Below, piece after piece: positions 13,440 through 25,100 of a DNA stretch of 64,000 bases. Each line of letters begins with the position of its first letter. The first letter of the stretch is position 1. This DNA is from Hydractinia symbiolongicarpus (taxonomy: Eukaryota; Cnidaria; Hydrozoa; Anthoathecata; Hydractiniidae): NCBI RefSeq assembly GCF_029227915.1, contig NC_079889.1, forward strand, positions 4,216,001-4,280,000, given 5' to 3'. The notes under the pieces were generated by a model that saw nothing but the letters and a program-made list of their open reading frames with translations, was not told the origin of the DNA and did not search any database. The position numbers were made by a program, and so were the translations under genes.

Positions 13440-14164
13440 AAAATAAAATTTTTTTTTTTTAGCAAGGTACTGTTGCCCTAAACTGTAAGAAATGTGAAAC
13501 AGATATAAAGAGGGAATGATTTTTTTCTACCGACTATGTGATTTTTACACTCCCTCTTGCTAAAATTTAGAACTTCTTAATGTTATTATCTTTAGAATTA
13601 AAAAAACAAAAAGGGGAAGAGCACTTGTGGGAAAAACACTTTAAGCCCGCATCGGAGAAATATGAAAATATTGTTTGCCCAGCTGCATGTACCAAGAACC
13701 GTTTAAAACTCATTTTATTAACGAAGCTTCATATTTCATTCATTTCAGTAATTTTATAATACATGCAAAATTCACTTCGAGATATTTCACTTGCAGTTTA
13801 AGTCCCAGTCTTTCTATTAAAATAACTCGGGATAATATACACAGTAATCCGTCCATTGCTTGAAGTTTGTGTTAAAAGAATGTGAGAACGAAGTTGGTTT
13901 TCTTTACATATAATGTGCCAGAGTGTGTGGCTTCTTCAAGATTCGACGGTTGCTTGATTAAGTTGAGAATTACGCTAAGTGGGAAGAGACGAACAGATAA
14001 TTCAAAATGCAGGCGAAAAGGTAATCTAATTTAAGTAAATCAATTAGTCACCAAACTCTTTTCTTTAGGGATTGTATAAAGTACACAACGTACCGGGGAT
14101 ATGTAGCCATTTACACTTTTCTTATAAACTGTTTAAAAATATAAAAGGGTGGGAACGTCATAAG
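13440..14164. other. No supported gene
   Basis: AT-rich spacer. An ATG with a following donor-like site (ATGCAGGCGAAAAG|GTAATC, about 14006) could be a tiny first exon of the gene downstream, but nothing else supports it. Confidence 0.3.
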
Positions 14165-14350
14165 GTTTTGTTATGTATCAGAGAATTCCCTTTTTCCAGT
14201 TTACCCTTTTTTTTAATTCTTATTAAGAAATCCCCCCCAATCTCGTCCCCAGGTCTTTTAGGCTTTTTGTTGTGTATGACAGAATTCTCTTTTTCCAATT
14301 TACCCTTTCTTTTAATTCTTATGAAAGGAATTTTTCCCAATCTTGTCCCC
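14165..14350. repeat. Diverged tandem duplication, unit about 100 bp
   Basis: Two successive copies each run from TTGTTRTGTAT through AGAATTCYCTTTTTCCARTTTACCC to CCCAATCTYGTCCCC. The copies differ at many bases, so the duplication is old. The long open frame across it on both strands reflects low complexity, not a gene. Confidence 0.7.
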
Positions 14351-14814
14351 TGAACCCTTAATTTCTGTTAGGCAGGGTATGAAAGTATTTGCATCGATAT
14401 AGCGCTATGCTATGGACCCATGAACATGCCTGTAAATAAGAGTGGAATTTTACTTCCCAGTTAAAAGATCCTAAAGTTCTCTACTTTTCGTGTACACTTT
14501 AATAAATTCATAGGTTAAGGGGCCTTAATGTTAATAAAAAAAATGTGCCTTAATAAAAATAGAAAATTCTAAGTTCTAATTATGTTTAAGAGTCCAATTT
14601 TTTCATGAAGTGTTTTAGAAACTAAAAACATTAGCTAGCCAACATCAATGTAATGGTAAAATTTTCACTATATATATAGATTGTATTTATGCGCCATCAT
14701 TGGTTTGACTTGCTACCTTTATGGTAAGTACCATTGGTCAATCTCTTTCCAAGCAGCTCAACTGTGTTTTAACCAATAGCTTTTTCCTCACTAAATCATT
14801 ATGTCTTCCCAAAC

Positions 14815-14929
14815 TGGTCCTCAGGGCTCTTTTTCACCTTTTGATATTGGGATGGCATTTAGGATGAAACTTTCTTTCTTGAACGCCATCCCAATATCAA
14901 AAAGCGAAAGAAGAGCCCTGTGGATGAGG
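14815..14929. repeat. 115-bp fold-back with about 45-bp arms
   Basis: The arms contain TTTTGATATTGGGATGGC and its exact reverse complement, plus outer CAGGGCTCTTTTTC / AAGAAGAGCCCTG blocks. The outer ends (GGTCCTCAG / TGGATGAGG) resemble the CCTCGTCCCCAG-type ends seen elsewhere in the window. Confidence 0.75.
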
Positions 14930-15056
14930 TTGTATGTCTTTCCAGTTGTGATACGTGTTTAGCCACAATATATAGTCTTAGAAACAGCAGCATTGTAACA
15001 TGAAAGTCAAACTTCCCCAGTACTTCTTAAAATAAAAAAAACACTAAGAAGGAATG

Positions 15057-15809
15057 TTAACCCTATTCGGTCCGGGGTTTTTCGAACATACTATGACCGG
15101 GGGGGGGGCGGATTCCGCCCCCCCCTCAATAACTTTTCATAGGGTTGTTCAAATTGAATCAAACTTGGCACACTTATAGTACGTCATAAAAGGAACAAAA
15201 TGGCGCCAAAAAAAATTTGCTTCCGTCAGCACATTTTCTGTGACGTCATCAAAAGCTTAAAAATTGTTAAAAATGCCACTATCTGCTTAAAATATAATTA
15301 CTTTTGTTCTAGAGCGAATTTTTACATTCTGTTTGAAGTTTCTGAAAGCTAAATAAAAGTTATTTAACATATCTTCCGGTTTTTACATGGATCGGATAAA
15401 AAATTGCCAAAAATTGCCCGAAAATCCGTCTTTTTCCGATTTTCGGGTAAAATCCGACAAAATCGGGAAATCAGATTAGTCACGTGTTCAAATTATTCAA
15501 AATGATTCTTCTTAATGAAACAAAGTTGTGTTGCAAGTTTCAAGTTCTAAGGATAATCCTAACAGGAGTTATTATATTTTCTCCATTATAAGGATTTCAT
15601 AGAGATTTTTAGGGGTAGTTTCGAGTAATGGCCAATATCAAAGCCTCTGAAAGGTATGGGACCTAAAAAATTTGCATGCAGGTGTCTAATAGATAAATGT
15701 TGAAACTCAGTAAGTATTATAGCCATATAACAAAGCAATCAGGAGTTATTAAAAAAAAACCGTCAGGGGGGGCGGAATCCGCCCCCCCCCCCGGACCGAA
15801 TAGGGTTAA
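15057..15809. mobile_element. Non-autonomous piggyBac-like element
   Basis: The element is flanked on both sides by TTAA. It begins CCCTATTCGGTCCGGGG and ends with the exact mirror CCGGACCGAATAGGG. TTAA duplication with CCCT termini is the signature of piggyBac transposition. Inside the ends are long G and C tracts (GGCGGATTCCGCC palindromes next to runs of nine or more G or C). The 753 bp have no transposase frame, so it would need a transposase supplied in trans. Kolobok elements also duplicate TTAA, but their ends differ. Confidence 0.8.
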
Positions 15810-16126
15810 AACGCAGATTCTATCAAAGAAAATTCAATTCTCCCCAAATTTATATTTTTATCAGTTCCTAATCTCGATTTTGTTAATCAATTTTTTTGAT
15901 ACTCCAAACTTTTTGTTCCCAATTTTTATTTTTGTTGACAGCCTGCGCAAATAGTGGGAGAGGAAAGATGGGGACTTAAAACCTAAAGTAACTGTGACTT
16001 ACGCCACCAAAATCCAAACAACCAAGCGCATCATAACGCGTCCTAAAAACGTGACAGTACACGGAGACAGGCCTGCTGTTTATGGACTTACACACGGTGT
16101 TTACTTATGCCTCCTTTTTTTTTCAG
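15810..16126. other. Spacer or intron before first visible exon
   Basis: Plus-strand DNA leading to the acceptor at 16126. Upstream exons (signal peptide) of the TSP1/DUF4214 gene must lie here or further left, but I could not identify them. Confidence 0.3.
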
Positions 16127-19100
16127 GCATCAATGGAACGTTCGTAACATGCGATAGAGATTACCTTAAAATCGGATGTTTTAAAAACACTAAGTATTTA
16201 AACACGCTACTTTTAAATGATCGTGATCCTGGAAGTCCAACTTTTTCCGGATTTATAATACAGTGGGGAAATTTAGGGAAATCTCTGCACAGGTTTGTTT
16301 GTTTGTATTTAAAAACCTTTCGTGCAAGCTAACTTTTGCTTCCCAAACTTCCCGTTCTAAGACAATACACAAAACAATCATATATTTATATATTTTTAAG
16401 CGTAATGTTAGGATCTCTATTTCTGCTGTGTGACGTAATCAATTTAGGATTTGCAATTTTACTAACACAAAAGACTAATGCAATAATATGAATAAGCAAA
16501 AGACAATCAACACAAAACTAAGCTTTCGATAAAAGGGACCCCAAAATTAAGTGTTTAAACCCAACCTCGATCCCAGAACCTACTGTCTCTTTTTGCATAT
16601 CGGACGGCAAGAGACATATCAATAAGCGCAGCGCCGACGAAAGACAAAAAGTACCTCGGAGAATAGCCCTCACTTTGGAGAATTGCCTCTACCTCGGAGA
16701 ATAGCCTCCACCTCAAAGAATAGCCTCCATCTCGGAGGATAGCCTTCACCTCGGAGGATAATCTCCACCTCGGAGGATAGTCTCCACCTCGGAGGATAGC
16801 TTTCACCTAATGTCTTATTTACTCTTCTTTTTTTTTTTAGTTTAGCTTGTCGTTGCGCTGAAAAGGCGCGAAGAGAAGGATACACACACATATCTATTCG
16901 CTTCTTCGCTGAATGTTGGGCGGGTAGAGGGTGGAGCACATTTGATTTGCTAAGAAATGCACAAAGGTCAAAGGATTGTTTGCAGGTAGGAAGTCCTATA
17001 GTTAACCAACCTCGTCCTCACGGGCAATATTTTTGTGTTGCATTTTAGTACAAACAATAGCCTAAATAGCCTTAGAAATGATTTTGGTAATTATTGTTTT
17101 CTTCAGGAAAGTTTTTTTTTAAACAGTCAGCCATTAAGTTTTGTAAGTACAAATACATCACAATGCCGTTGACAACCAAAATAACGTGGAAGTTAAAGTT
17201 TACCCTTCGAAAGTCAGTACGGCGTCAAGTTCTACTAAACACCTTGATTCACAGACACCATTTCGATAAACTATCTGAGTTCATCATTAAGATATTGCTG
17301 CACGTAGTGTAGTGGTATCGTTTGCGGCTCCCAGTTCGGGGACCGCGGATCGAATCCCGCTCACTGCCAAGCAGTATTACCATGCAGTATTCTTCTTCAA
17401 TATGAAACACCCTGATGCTTATTTATTTATATTTTTTTCTTATAAAAGGAGCGGAAAAGCGAAATAATCATTATTGAGTTAAATGTTTAATTTTAATCCC
17501 AGGGCTGTTGTCCCTTTTTTATTTATATTATTTATACAGTAGACTCCCGGTTATTCGAACCTGCACTTATTCGAATAATTCGGTTATTCGAAGTGAGATG
17601 GCGTTCCCCTTGGATCTGCTTACCCAACTCAGGCAAAAACACTCTCGGTTATTCGAACTTCAGTTATTCGAATAATTCGGTTATTCGAAGTGATTTTTAT
17701 TCCCCTTGGGGCCAATTATAGGCTAAGTCACCCTCAGTTATTCGAATTTTTTTTATTGGGAGATCGTCGAGTGAGAACATTGATTTTCTGCGATTAAAAC
17801 ACTTTTTTTCTTCAAAAAATCAGGTTTCAATATTCATGGCTATTTACACTCTTCAAGCAATTTCTTCAAAAGTTCAATATTCTCCTTCGGTCCAGAGAAT
17901 TGAAGCAAACCCTTATCATCTCCAAAGTTAGTTCTTTTCCCTGTCACTTTTACTTTGCAAGTACACAACATCTCTGACTTCAGAAAGTAAAATATCGTTT
18001 TGGCAAATTTTCCTGTTTTTCCTTTAGGCAAATGACCAACAATATCTCCTTTTTTGCAGACCGCCACTGCATATTTGTCTATGTCGTTTGTTGGTTCCAT
18101 TTTAGCTTCTAGGACTTCACCAATAACAGCGTTCCATTTCTTTTGATACTCATGATATCCCATAACGGTTGAGTTACTCTCATAATACTTGATAAGAATG
18201 ATTTCTATCGGCTGTGTTTCGTTGATTATCATTGAAACAAGATCCATTGTAATTTTCACTTCTTCGTCCTAATTGTGGTGTGACTGCTTTGTTGTTGTGT
18301 GTGTTGTTTCGTTTCGTTTTATAACATTCGAACGTTTTAAAAGGATCATTCAAAATTCGAACGTTTCCTTTGATTTTCAAACGTTTCATCTAATTTTCGA
18401 ACGTTTCGAAAGCTCGATTAAAAAACAAGTGGGTGGATGTAAACAAACTTTTTAAAGGCTCTTCAAATCCACATTAAAGATGGCAACCGCTCAGACAACG
18501 TCAAGGAAGAAAACTGTTCTGACGATCAAAGAAAAATATCTTGCTTTGAAAGAGCTTGAAAAAGAAGGAACAACTAAAAAGTCTATTGCTAAAAAGTATG
18601 GTGTCCCACCTAACACACTTTCATACTGGGTTAAGAATAAAAGTGACATTTTTACCAAGTATGAATCAGGCCAGTATGGAGTTAAAAGACAAAAGCTTTC
18701 TTCCGGAAAATACGATAACATTGATAAAGCAGTTTACAAGTGGTTCGTTAACGCTCGTGAAAGAACTGTGCCGATTAGTGGTCAAATCATTCGAGAAAAA
18801 GCATTGGATTTTGCAAAGCAATTCAACGAACCTGATTTTAAAGCTTCAGAAGGCTGGCTAGACAGATGGAAGTACAGACAAAACATCATTTACAGAATTA
18901 TTTTTGGAGAGGAAAAGTCTTGTACACCAGGGATGACAGCAAGCTGGGAAGAAACACACCTGCCAACCATTTCGTCACGCTATGATTTACAAGACATTTT
19001 CAATGCTGATGAATTCGGCTTGTTCTACCAGATGCTTCCAACAAATACCTATCATGCCAAAGGTGAAAGATGTGCTGGTGGAAAGTTCAGCAAAGTTCGT

Positions 19101-22100
19101 TTAACAGGACTTGCAGCAGGAAATGCCCTAGGTGAAAAGTTGCCCATGTTCGTTATCGGAAAAACGGTTACACCGCGCTGTTTCAAAGGAGTCAGAAGTC
19201 TTCCCTGTCAGTACAAAGCTCAAAAGAAGGCCTGGATGGATTCTGAAATCTTTACCGATTATGTGAAAAAACTCAATGTTAAATTTGAAACTGCGGGTCG
19301 AAAGATTGTCTTGATAATTGACAATTGCCCAGCTCATCCAGAAGTCACTGGTCTTAAAGCAGTAGAATTAGTTTTTCTACCACCAAATACAACGTGTAAG
19401 ACCCAACCCATGGATCAAGGTGTAATCCGAGCATTGAAGGCATATTACCGGTCAAATCTTGTGAAACGTCAAATAAAGTTCATTGACGGCGGTAAAGAGG
19501 TCCCTAAAATTAACATTCTTGAAAGGATGCAAATCTTGGTCAAATCATGGGACGCTGTTTCAAAAGACACCGTTAAAAACTGCTTTAAGAAGGCAGGCAT
19601 CTCAAAAGAAGCACAGATCACGAGTCTCAATGATGCGATGACCCATTTAAATCTCTTTCTGACAGCATAAGCGAGTTGAAAAAAAGAGAAGTTGACGGCG
19701 ACATCTTTAACGCAGATGATTTTGTGGATATTGATTTTGAGGTATGCACGAGTAAATCAATTGAATTGACTGATGAGGAAATCGTGGAAATCGTACTTAA
19801 TGAGGACAAAGATCAAAACGCGCCGAATCTCGAAGATGACGATGATGATGAAATTGAGGCACATGACATCCCCCCGAAGAAGCCAAAGCAGTCAGAGTTG
19901 GAAGAGGCCTTAGAATTGTTGGAAAGATGGTCTTTGTTTGACGAGAATGGTCTTGAAATCAGAAAGCAGTTAAACATGATAACACGTACATGTCAAAAAC
20001 ACTACATCGATAGTAAAAAACAATGTAGCATTAAAGATTTTTTTAAGAGTTGAACTCCTTGTATTTACTAGATACATTTTCTTTATAACTTTCATATTTT
20101 AAAACCTGTTAACAATTTGTTCAAATTTATTCTTTCTTCAAAAAGTAAAAATTCTTTGTGTTTACACGCTCAACTGAACCACAATGCCTCAATTACTTAA
20201 GAAAAGTCCATCCCATTAAGGTTAAGTTGAAAATCTGGCGGGAAAACGAATTTTTCAGTTATTCGAACTCCCGGTTATTCGAAGTAAATTCTTATCCCCC
20301 TTGAGGCTTCGAATAACCGGGAGTCTACTGTAGTTATATATTTAAAGCAAAGTTGTTACACCAGGATATGTCGCAATCAACGTGAAATGTCGCAATCAAC
20401 GGTAAATGTCGCAACGTCGCCGGTAAATGTCGCAAATCAACAGTAAATGTCGCAAACCCAACGGTAAATGTCGCAAACAATTTTGTGCCTCGAACGTTAA
20501 AATCAACAGTAAATGTCGCAATTTTTTTTTTCATGGTTTCAAACTTTTTTTGATTATATTAAATAACATTATTTTAAATATCACTTGACTATAAAGAAAG
20601 AATAAACCACCTGCACCTTTTATAATAATGCTCAATGTGATAGTTTTGCATCATAAATTTTGAATAGCGGTCCGTGTCCCTATTGTTAAAGGTATTGAAA
20701 CAATGAACTATCTTTTGAACTTTCAAACTGTTGCGAGATTTGATTGCCTTGAAATTAGATGTGCTGTAGAAGATTACAGAGTGTGTTCATATTACTGTCA
20801 GCATAGAATTATTTTTCAGTCGTATTTAATTAACTTGGCGTTTTTAACCGGCCTCAATTTAGGACTTTGATTTAAAGGACACCAACAATGTTAAATACTT
20901 GTGAATCGTGCATTCTTGAAACGATGAGGACTGTAGTATGCTTGCAGTTTTTTCTCGCTTATTTTGGAGGCGTGTCTGCTGTTAATGAGAGGACCATAAA
21001 AGCTCTTACCGAAGAAGAGTATGATATTTTAGTACGGATAATAACTAACTGTTTTGAAACACCGAACGGCACTGCAGAATCCGCAATAAGAAAATACCAG
21101 CGATACGGGTGATTTGCAATACTATCCATCACTTGACCCAAACAATAAAGGTTTCTAAAAACTTGTTTATATTACATATTTTCTTATTATGTTTTAAGTT
21201 TACTTTGACGATTTGGCGAACTTTTGTTTTAACGTCTTCTCTTTCATTACACTCATTACAAAATCGTAAGAGAGTGATCTTTTCATAAATGGTGTTTATT
21301 TCGAGATAACATTAAAGTTTAGTTTGTTAGGATTATTTGCATATGTAAGAAAAACTTTTTTAGCTTCTTCAAAATTTTTATTCCTTCACTCAGTGATACT
21401 TATGTTGTAGAACATTTTGAGAGTAATATGGTGATTTCTATCTGTGCGACATTTACCGTTGATCATCTATTTTGGTGCGACATTTGTTATTGCGACATTT
21501 ACCGTTGATCATCGATTTTGGTGCGACATTTGCTGTTGCGACATTTACAGTTGGGTTTGCGACATTTACTGTTGACTTGCGACATTTACCGGCGACGTTG
21601 CGACATTTACAGTTGATTGCGACATATCACGTTGATTGCGACATGTCCTGGTGTAACAAAAGTGCCGTTGAGAGATGAGAAGCCTTTATAATAATGCCAT
21701 GTTGTTAAGTTACAGTTTCCATATACTCGTATTGACAGGATCGATATGAGCCTTGCAGCAAACATTATGGAAGTGGTGAATGCGCTGGAACAGCTAAAGA
21801 CGAATACATCTACGAAGTTGTTACAACTAAAATAACAAATAACGAGATTGGTGAGTATTACACACTCTCGTTCCCATACCCATATTTCCACTGCAAGGGA
21901 GTAAGGGATGCTAAGAACGAGGTTTGGCACGATAAGCATTTTTGTTGTTTTTTTATCTAATTCATGCTATTTTTTTCTAACAACATATGCAATTTCTCTC
22001 CAAACCCCCGCAAAATTGTGTCAAGTGAGTACTGACATTACAGCACTTTTAATTCTAAGAGATTATTAAAACAGTTTTTCTTGTGAACATTGTAGAAATA

Positions 22101-25100
22101 TTACATAATGTGCAAACATTCTTATTTAAATGCTTTAGAACAGTCTACCAAGCATGTACCTTTTGGTAGTGTGATAAAAACAAGAGAACATTTATATATT
22201 CTAAGGCAGGAAATTTAGCAACGTCCCAGGGCTTCTTTGTCTCCTTCTGTTGTCGGAAGCTTCTCGCGTCGTTTGATATCAAAGGAAGAAAAAAAGTCAT
22301 TAAAACGAGCTTGGAAACTTAACTTACATTCTCTGTGTTTCTCCTCCACAGATGGTGGTTGGTCGACCTGGTCAGATTGGACAGCATGTAGTGCAACTTG
22401 TGGCAAAGGCGAGCAGGCTAGAGAGCGTGTGTGTAACAACCCAGAACCAACTTCTGGAGGAGAACCATGTAAAGGCACAGGGACTGAAGCTAAAATCTGC
22501 AACAACGGCAATTGTGCAGGTAGGCAAAGTTTGATGTAAATAGACAACTTCATAGCCAGGTCCCTCAAGATACTAAAAATTTGAATAATCTTTCGGACGC
22601 TTAATTTTGCGTGATCACCACTGCTTAAGCATATAAACACTACGGGTTTTTAGTAAGCACAGGATTGGAATGCTTGACACGTTTTCATCTCTTTCTAATG
22701 GGCATGAAGACCTCTTCCAGTTGGATCTCAGCTTTCTTCCCTATAAAGAGCATGCACAATTTTTACTATTTTAGGCTTCTCTTTATTTCACTTTATTATT
22801 GTTGTTATTCTGAAGTACATATTTTTTTATAAGAAATTGAAATTCCAAAATGAGGTTTAGGGATGCTTATAAAAAGTACTTTTTCAGGCTCAGAATATTT
22901 TTAGGTTGTGCTTAATAGCAAAAAGATTTTTAAAATATGCTTATGAAAAAGATATGATCTGCCTCAACAAAATATGGCTATTTGAAAACAATTTTACATT
23001 CGAATTTTGAACATCAATAATTACGACTTAAATCTTACTAGGAAACTTTCGTGAGTAATACTTTAGTATGAAAAAATTTAAATTGTATTGTCAAGAAAAA
23101 CTGCTCACAAAAACAATTAAAAAAACTTCACAAAACTTTCTTAGACTTCACATAATGCTTAACATATACTTAAAAAAAGGACCAAATTTAATGCAAATTA
23201 ATGCTTTTAAATGTCAAGCTTATAAAAAAACATATAGCAACATTTTTTTTACCGTTTTAAAATGTTAGCCATCGCCGACAGCACTGGTCATCTGGAATGT
23301 GAAAAACGCATCAAGGGATTGTATCTAGCTATCTTGCACCGTCAGCCGGAAAAAGAAGGTTTTGTGTGGCATTTAAACAACTGCAAAGAACATGGCTATA
23401 CATACAAAATGTCGTTCGCGAGTATCAATAACAGTAAGGAAAGGAAAGATATATTATGCAGAGAACTTATTGATCATTTATACAAGGTAGAATTATTTTG
23501 TTTTTATAGATACAGCCAATTTTCTGGACAACAAACACAGGGTTTCTTGCTCTCTCTAAGTAAACAGGAATTATTATTTGGGAATATTTGGCATACATAA
23601 GACAGTAGAAATATGTGACGTATCTTATCAAAGTTTATAATCTGCTCACTAGATTATGCTTTTCCTAATCGCGCTAATAATCTGCTCACGCCCTACAAAA
23701 TTTAAATATAACCATTTCGACCGTTTAAATACACGCGAATGTCTGGGTTATATGTGTTTTAACCCTTAAGCGATAATCCTCGAAATTATCCAAGCAAAAT
23801 ATTGGGCAAAAACAGCCCCATAGTTAAATAGCCATAACTCCTAAAGAAAAGATTGTTATCGAAATTGATCCGTGTTTTAGAAAAAAGATGTTCCAAATAC
23901 GAACCGTCTAGGTCTTTTCGCGATTCCGGTTTTCACAAGCTGATTTTTTAATGACTGAAAAGAATGCTACGGACCACTCTTTAAGGGTTAGACCTTTGAG
24001 AGTGAATGAATGAAGTGAATGAATGAAGTATGCCTCCCTGGAACAATTTTCTCTCCCTTAGCCTTTTTTATAAGGAACAAAGGATATGGCATTGTGTTCA
24101 CTTGTTAAAACTAAATATGTGTAAAAAAGAGAGCTCTTCTTGTCACATAAATTAGACGAAATGTGTCCAAAAAAACCTCAGCGCATGCGCAGATAACTTA
24201 CGGGTGGCGAGACTTCGTTTGATTTTAATGTTTAAATAAGATTGATATAAGTTTCAAAATGTCAACCTCGTTTCAAGACAAAAACAAAAAGATATTCGAC
24301 TTCCATTATACAACAGACACAATTATTAACCTTAGGGTGTGCTGAAGAAAGCTCCAGACTCTGATTATAATGATATCCGCATGCAATGCTTCAATGGACG
24401 ATCAACCGAAATGCTGGTGGCTGACTTTTTGAAAAGGGAGGACTACTTGAATTACGATCATACTAAATATCGTAAGTGCCGCCATAGCAACTTCATTCCT
24501 ATAGGCCAAAGGGGGAAAAGCAATTCATTTTTAAGCTTCTCTTTCAGCAACTGTATGTCACCAACGTGTTCTTGGATTACATCGAGCTCTACTTTACGAC
24601 GAAAAAGTTATGACTCATTTCGAAACATATTTCGAAGAGTGCAATGCAGGAGCATCTATCGCAAGTCAAGCTCGTAAAATGATGGCTACTCCCGAAAGAA
24701 AGGTGAAAATAATACGATCCCTTCTCTTTTTTAGGTATCCCTAGATATTTATGTTAAATGTGATAACACCACTAGAATTATGCGTTTCGTCGTGCCATGG
24801 TTTTTTTAAACATTTTCACTATTCTCTTGTTCAATATAGTTTGAAGTGCCATCTTATATAGAAAAGTGACCAGGAAAGGAATTTCAAAAAAAGGGCAAAA
24901 GTGACGAATATCTTACCCGACAAATATATTTTTCCGACAATATGTTTTTTGGTTGTTTAGGCAATAATGTGCAAGATTCGTGTAAATTTTTTGTACAACG
25001 ACGTTCTAAGAAGATCTGGGGAGGAGGCCGGTTTGAGCCATCATATTCACAACTGCGTGCGAGGACGTTCTTATGAAGATCAAGTGAACGATTTCATCTA

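Larger units (their letters stand above)
17537..20330 (+). mobile_element. Complete Tigger/pogo DNA transposon carrying two genes
   Basis: The 2794-bp element is flanked by TA on both sides. Its ends are CAGTAGACTCCCGGTTATTC and the mirror GAATAACCGGGAGTCTACTG. The left end has two tandem units of about 90 bp with repeated GGTTATTCGAA sites; the right end has two further such sites. Inside are a minus-strand HIRAN-domain ORF (17840-18259) and a plus-strand Tigger transposase (18480-20053, with one frameshift), transcribed away from each other. It sits in an intron of the TSP1/DUF4214 gene in the same direction as the gene, for the transposase. The intact ends and nearly intact genes suggest a fairly recent insertion. 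Confidence 0.92.

Noticed and set aside
14072-14353. Overlapping ORFs on both strands (93 and 60 codons)
   Set aside because: They follow a tandem duplication of T-rich DNA; no protein family resemblance.
16555-16939. Minus-strand ORFs with repeated RWRLSSEVEAIL-like residues
   Set aside because: Translation of the 19-bp repeat; it lies in an intron of a plus-strand gene.
17304-17367. Functional tRNA gene
   Set aside because: A and B box-like parts are present but D and anticodon arms do not fold properly.
20370-21650. CRISPR-like look of the repeated GCGACATTTAC units
   Set aside because: Units lie about 20 bp apart with no real spacers, occur as mirrored arrays at transposon ends, and the DNA is eukaryotic.
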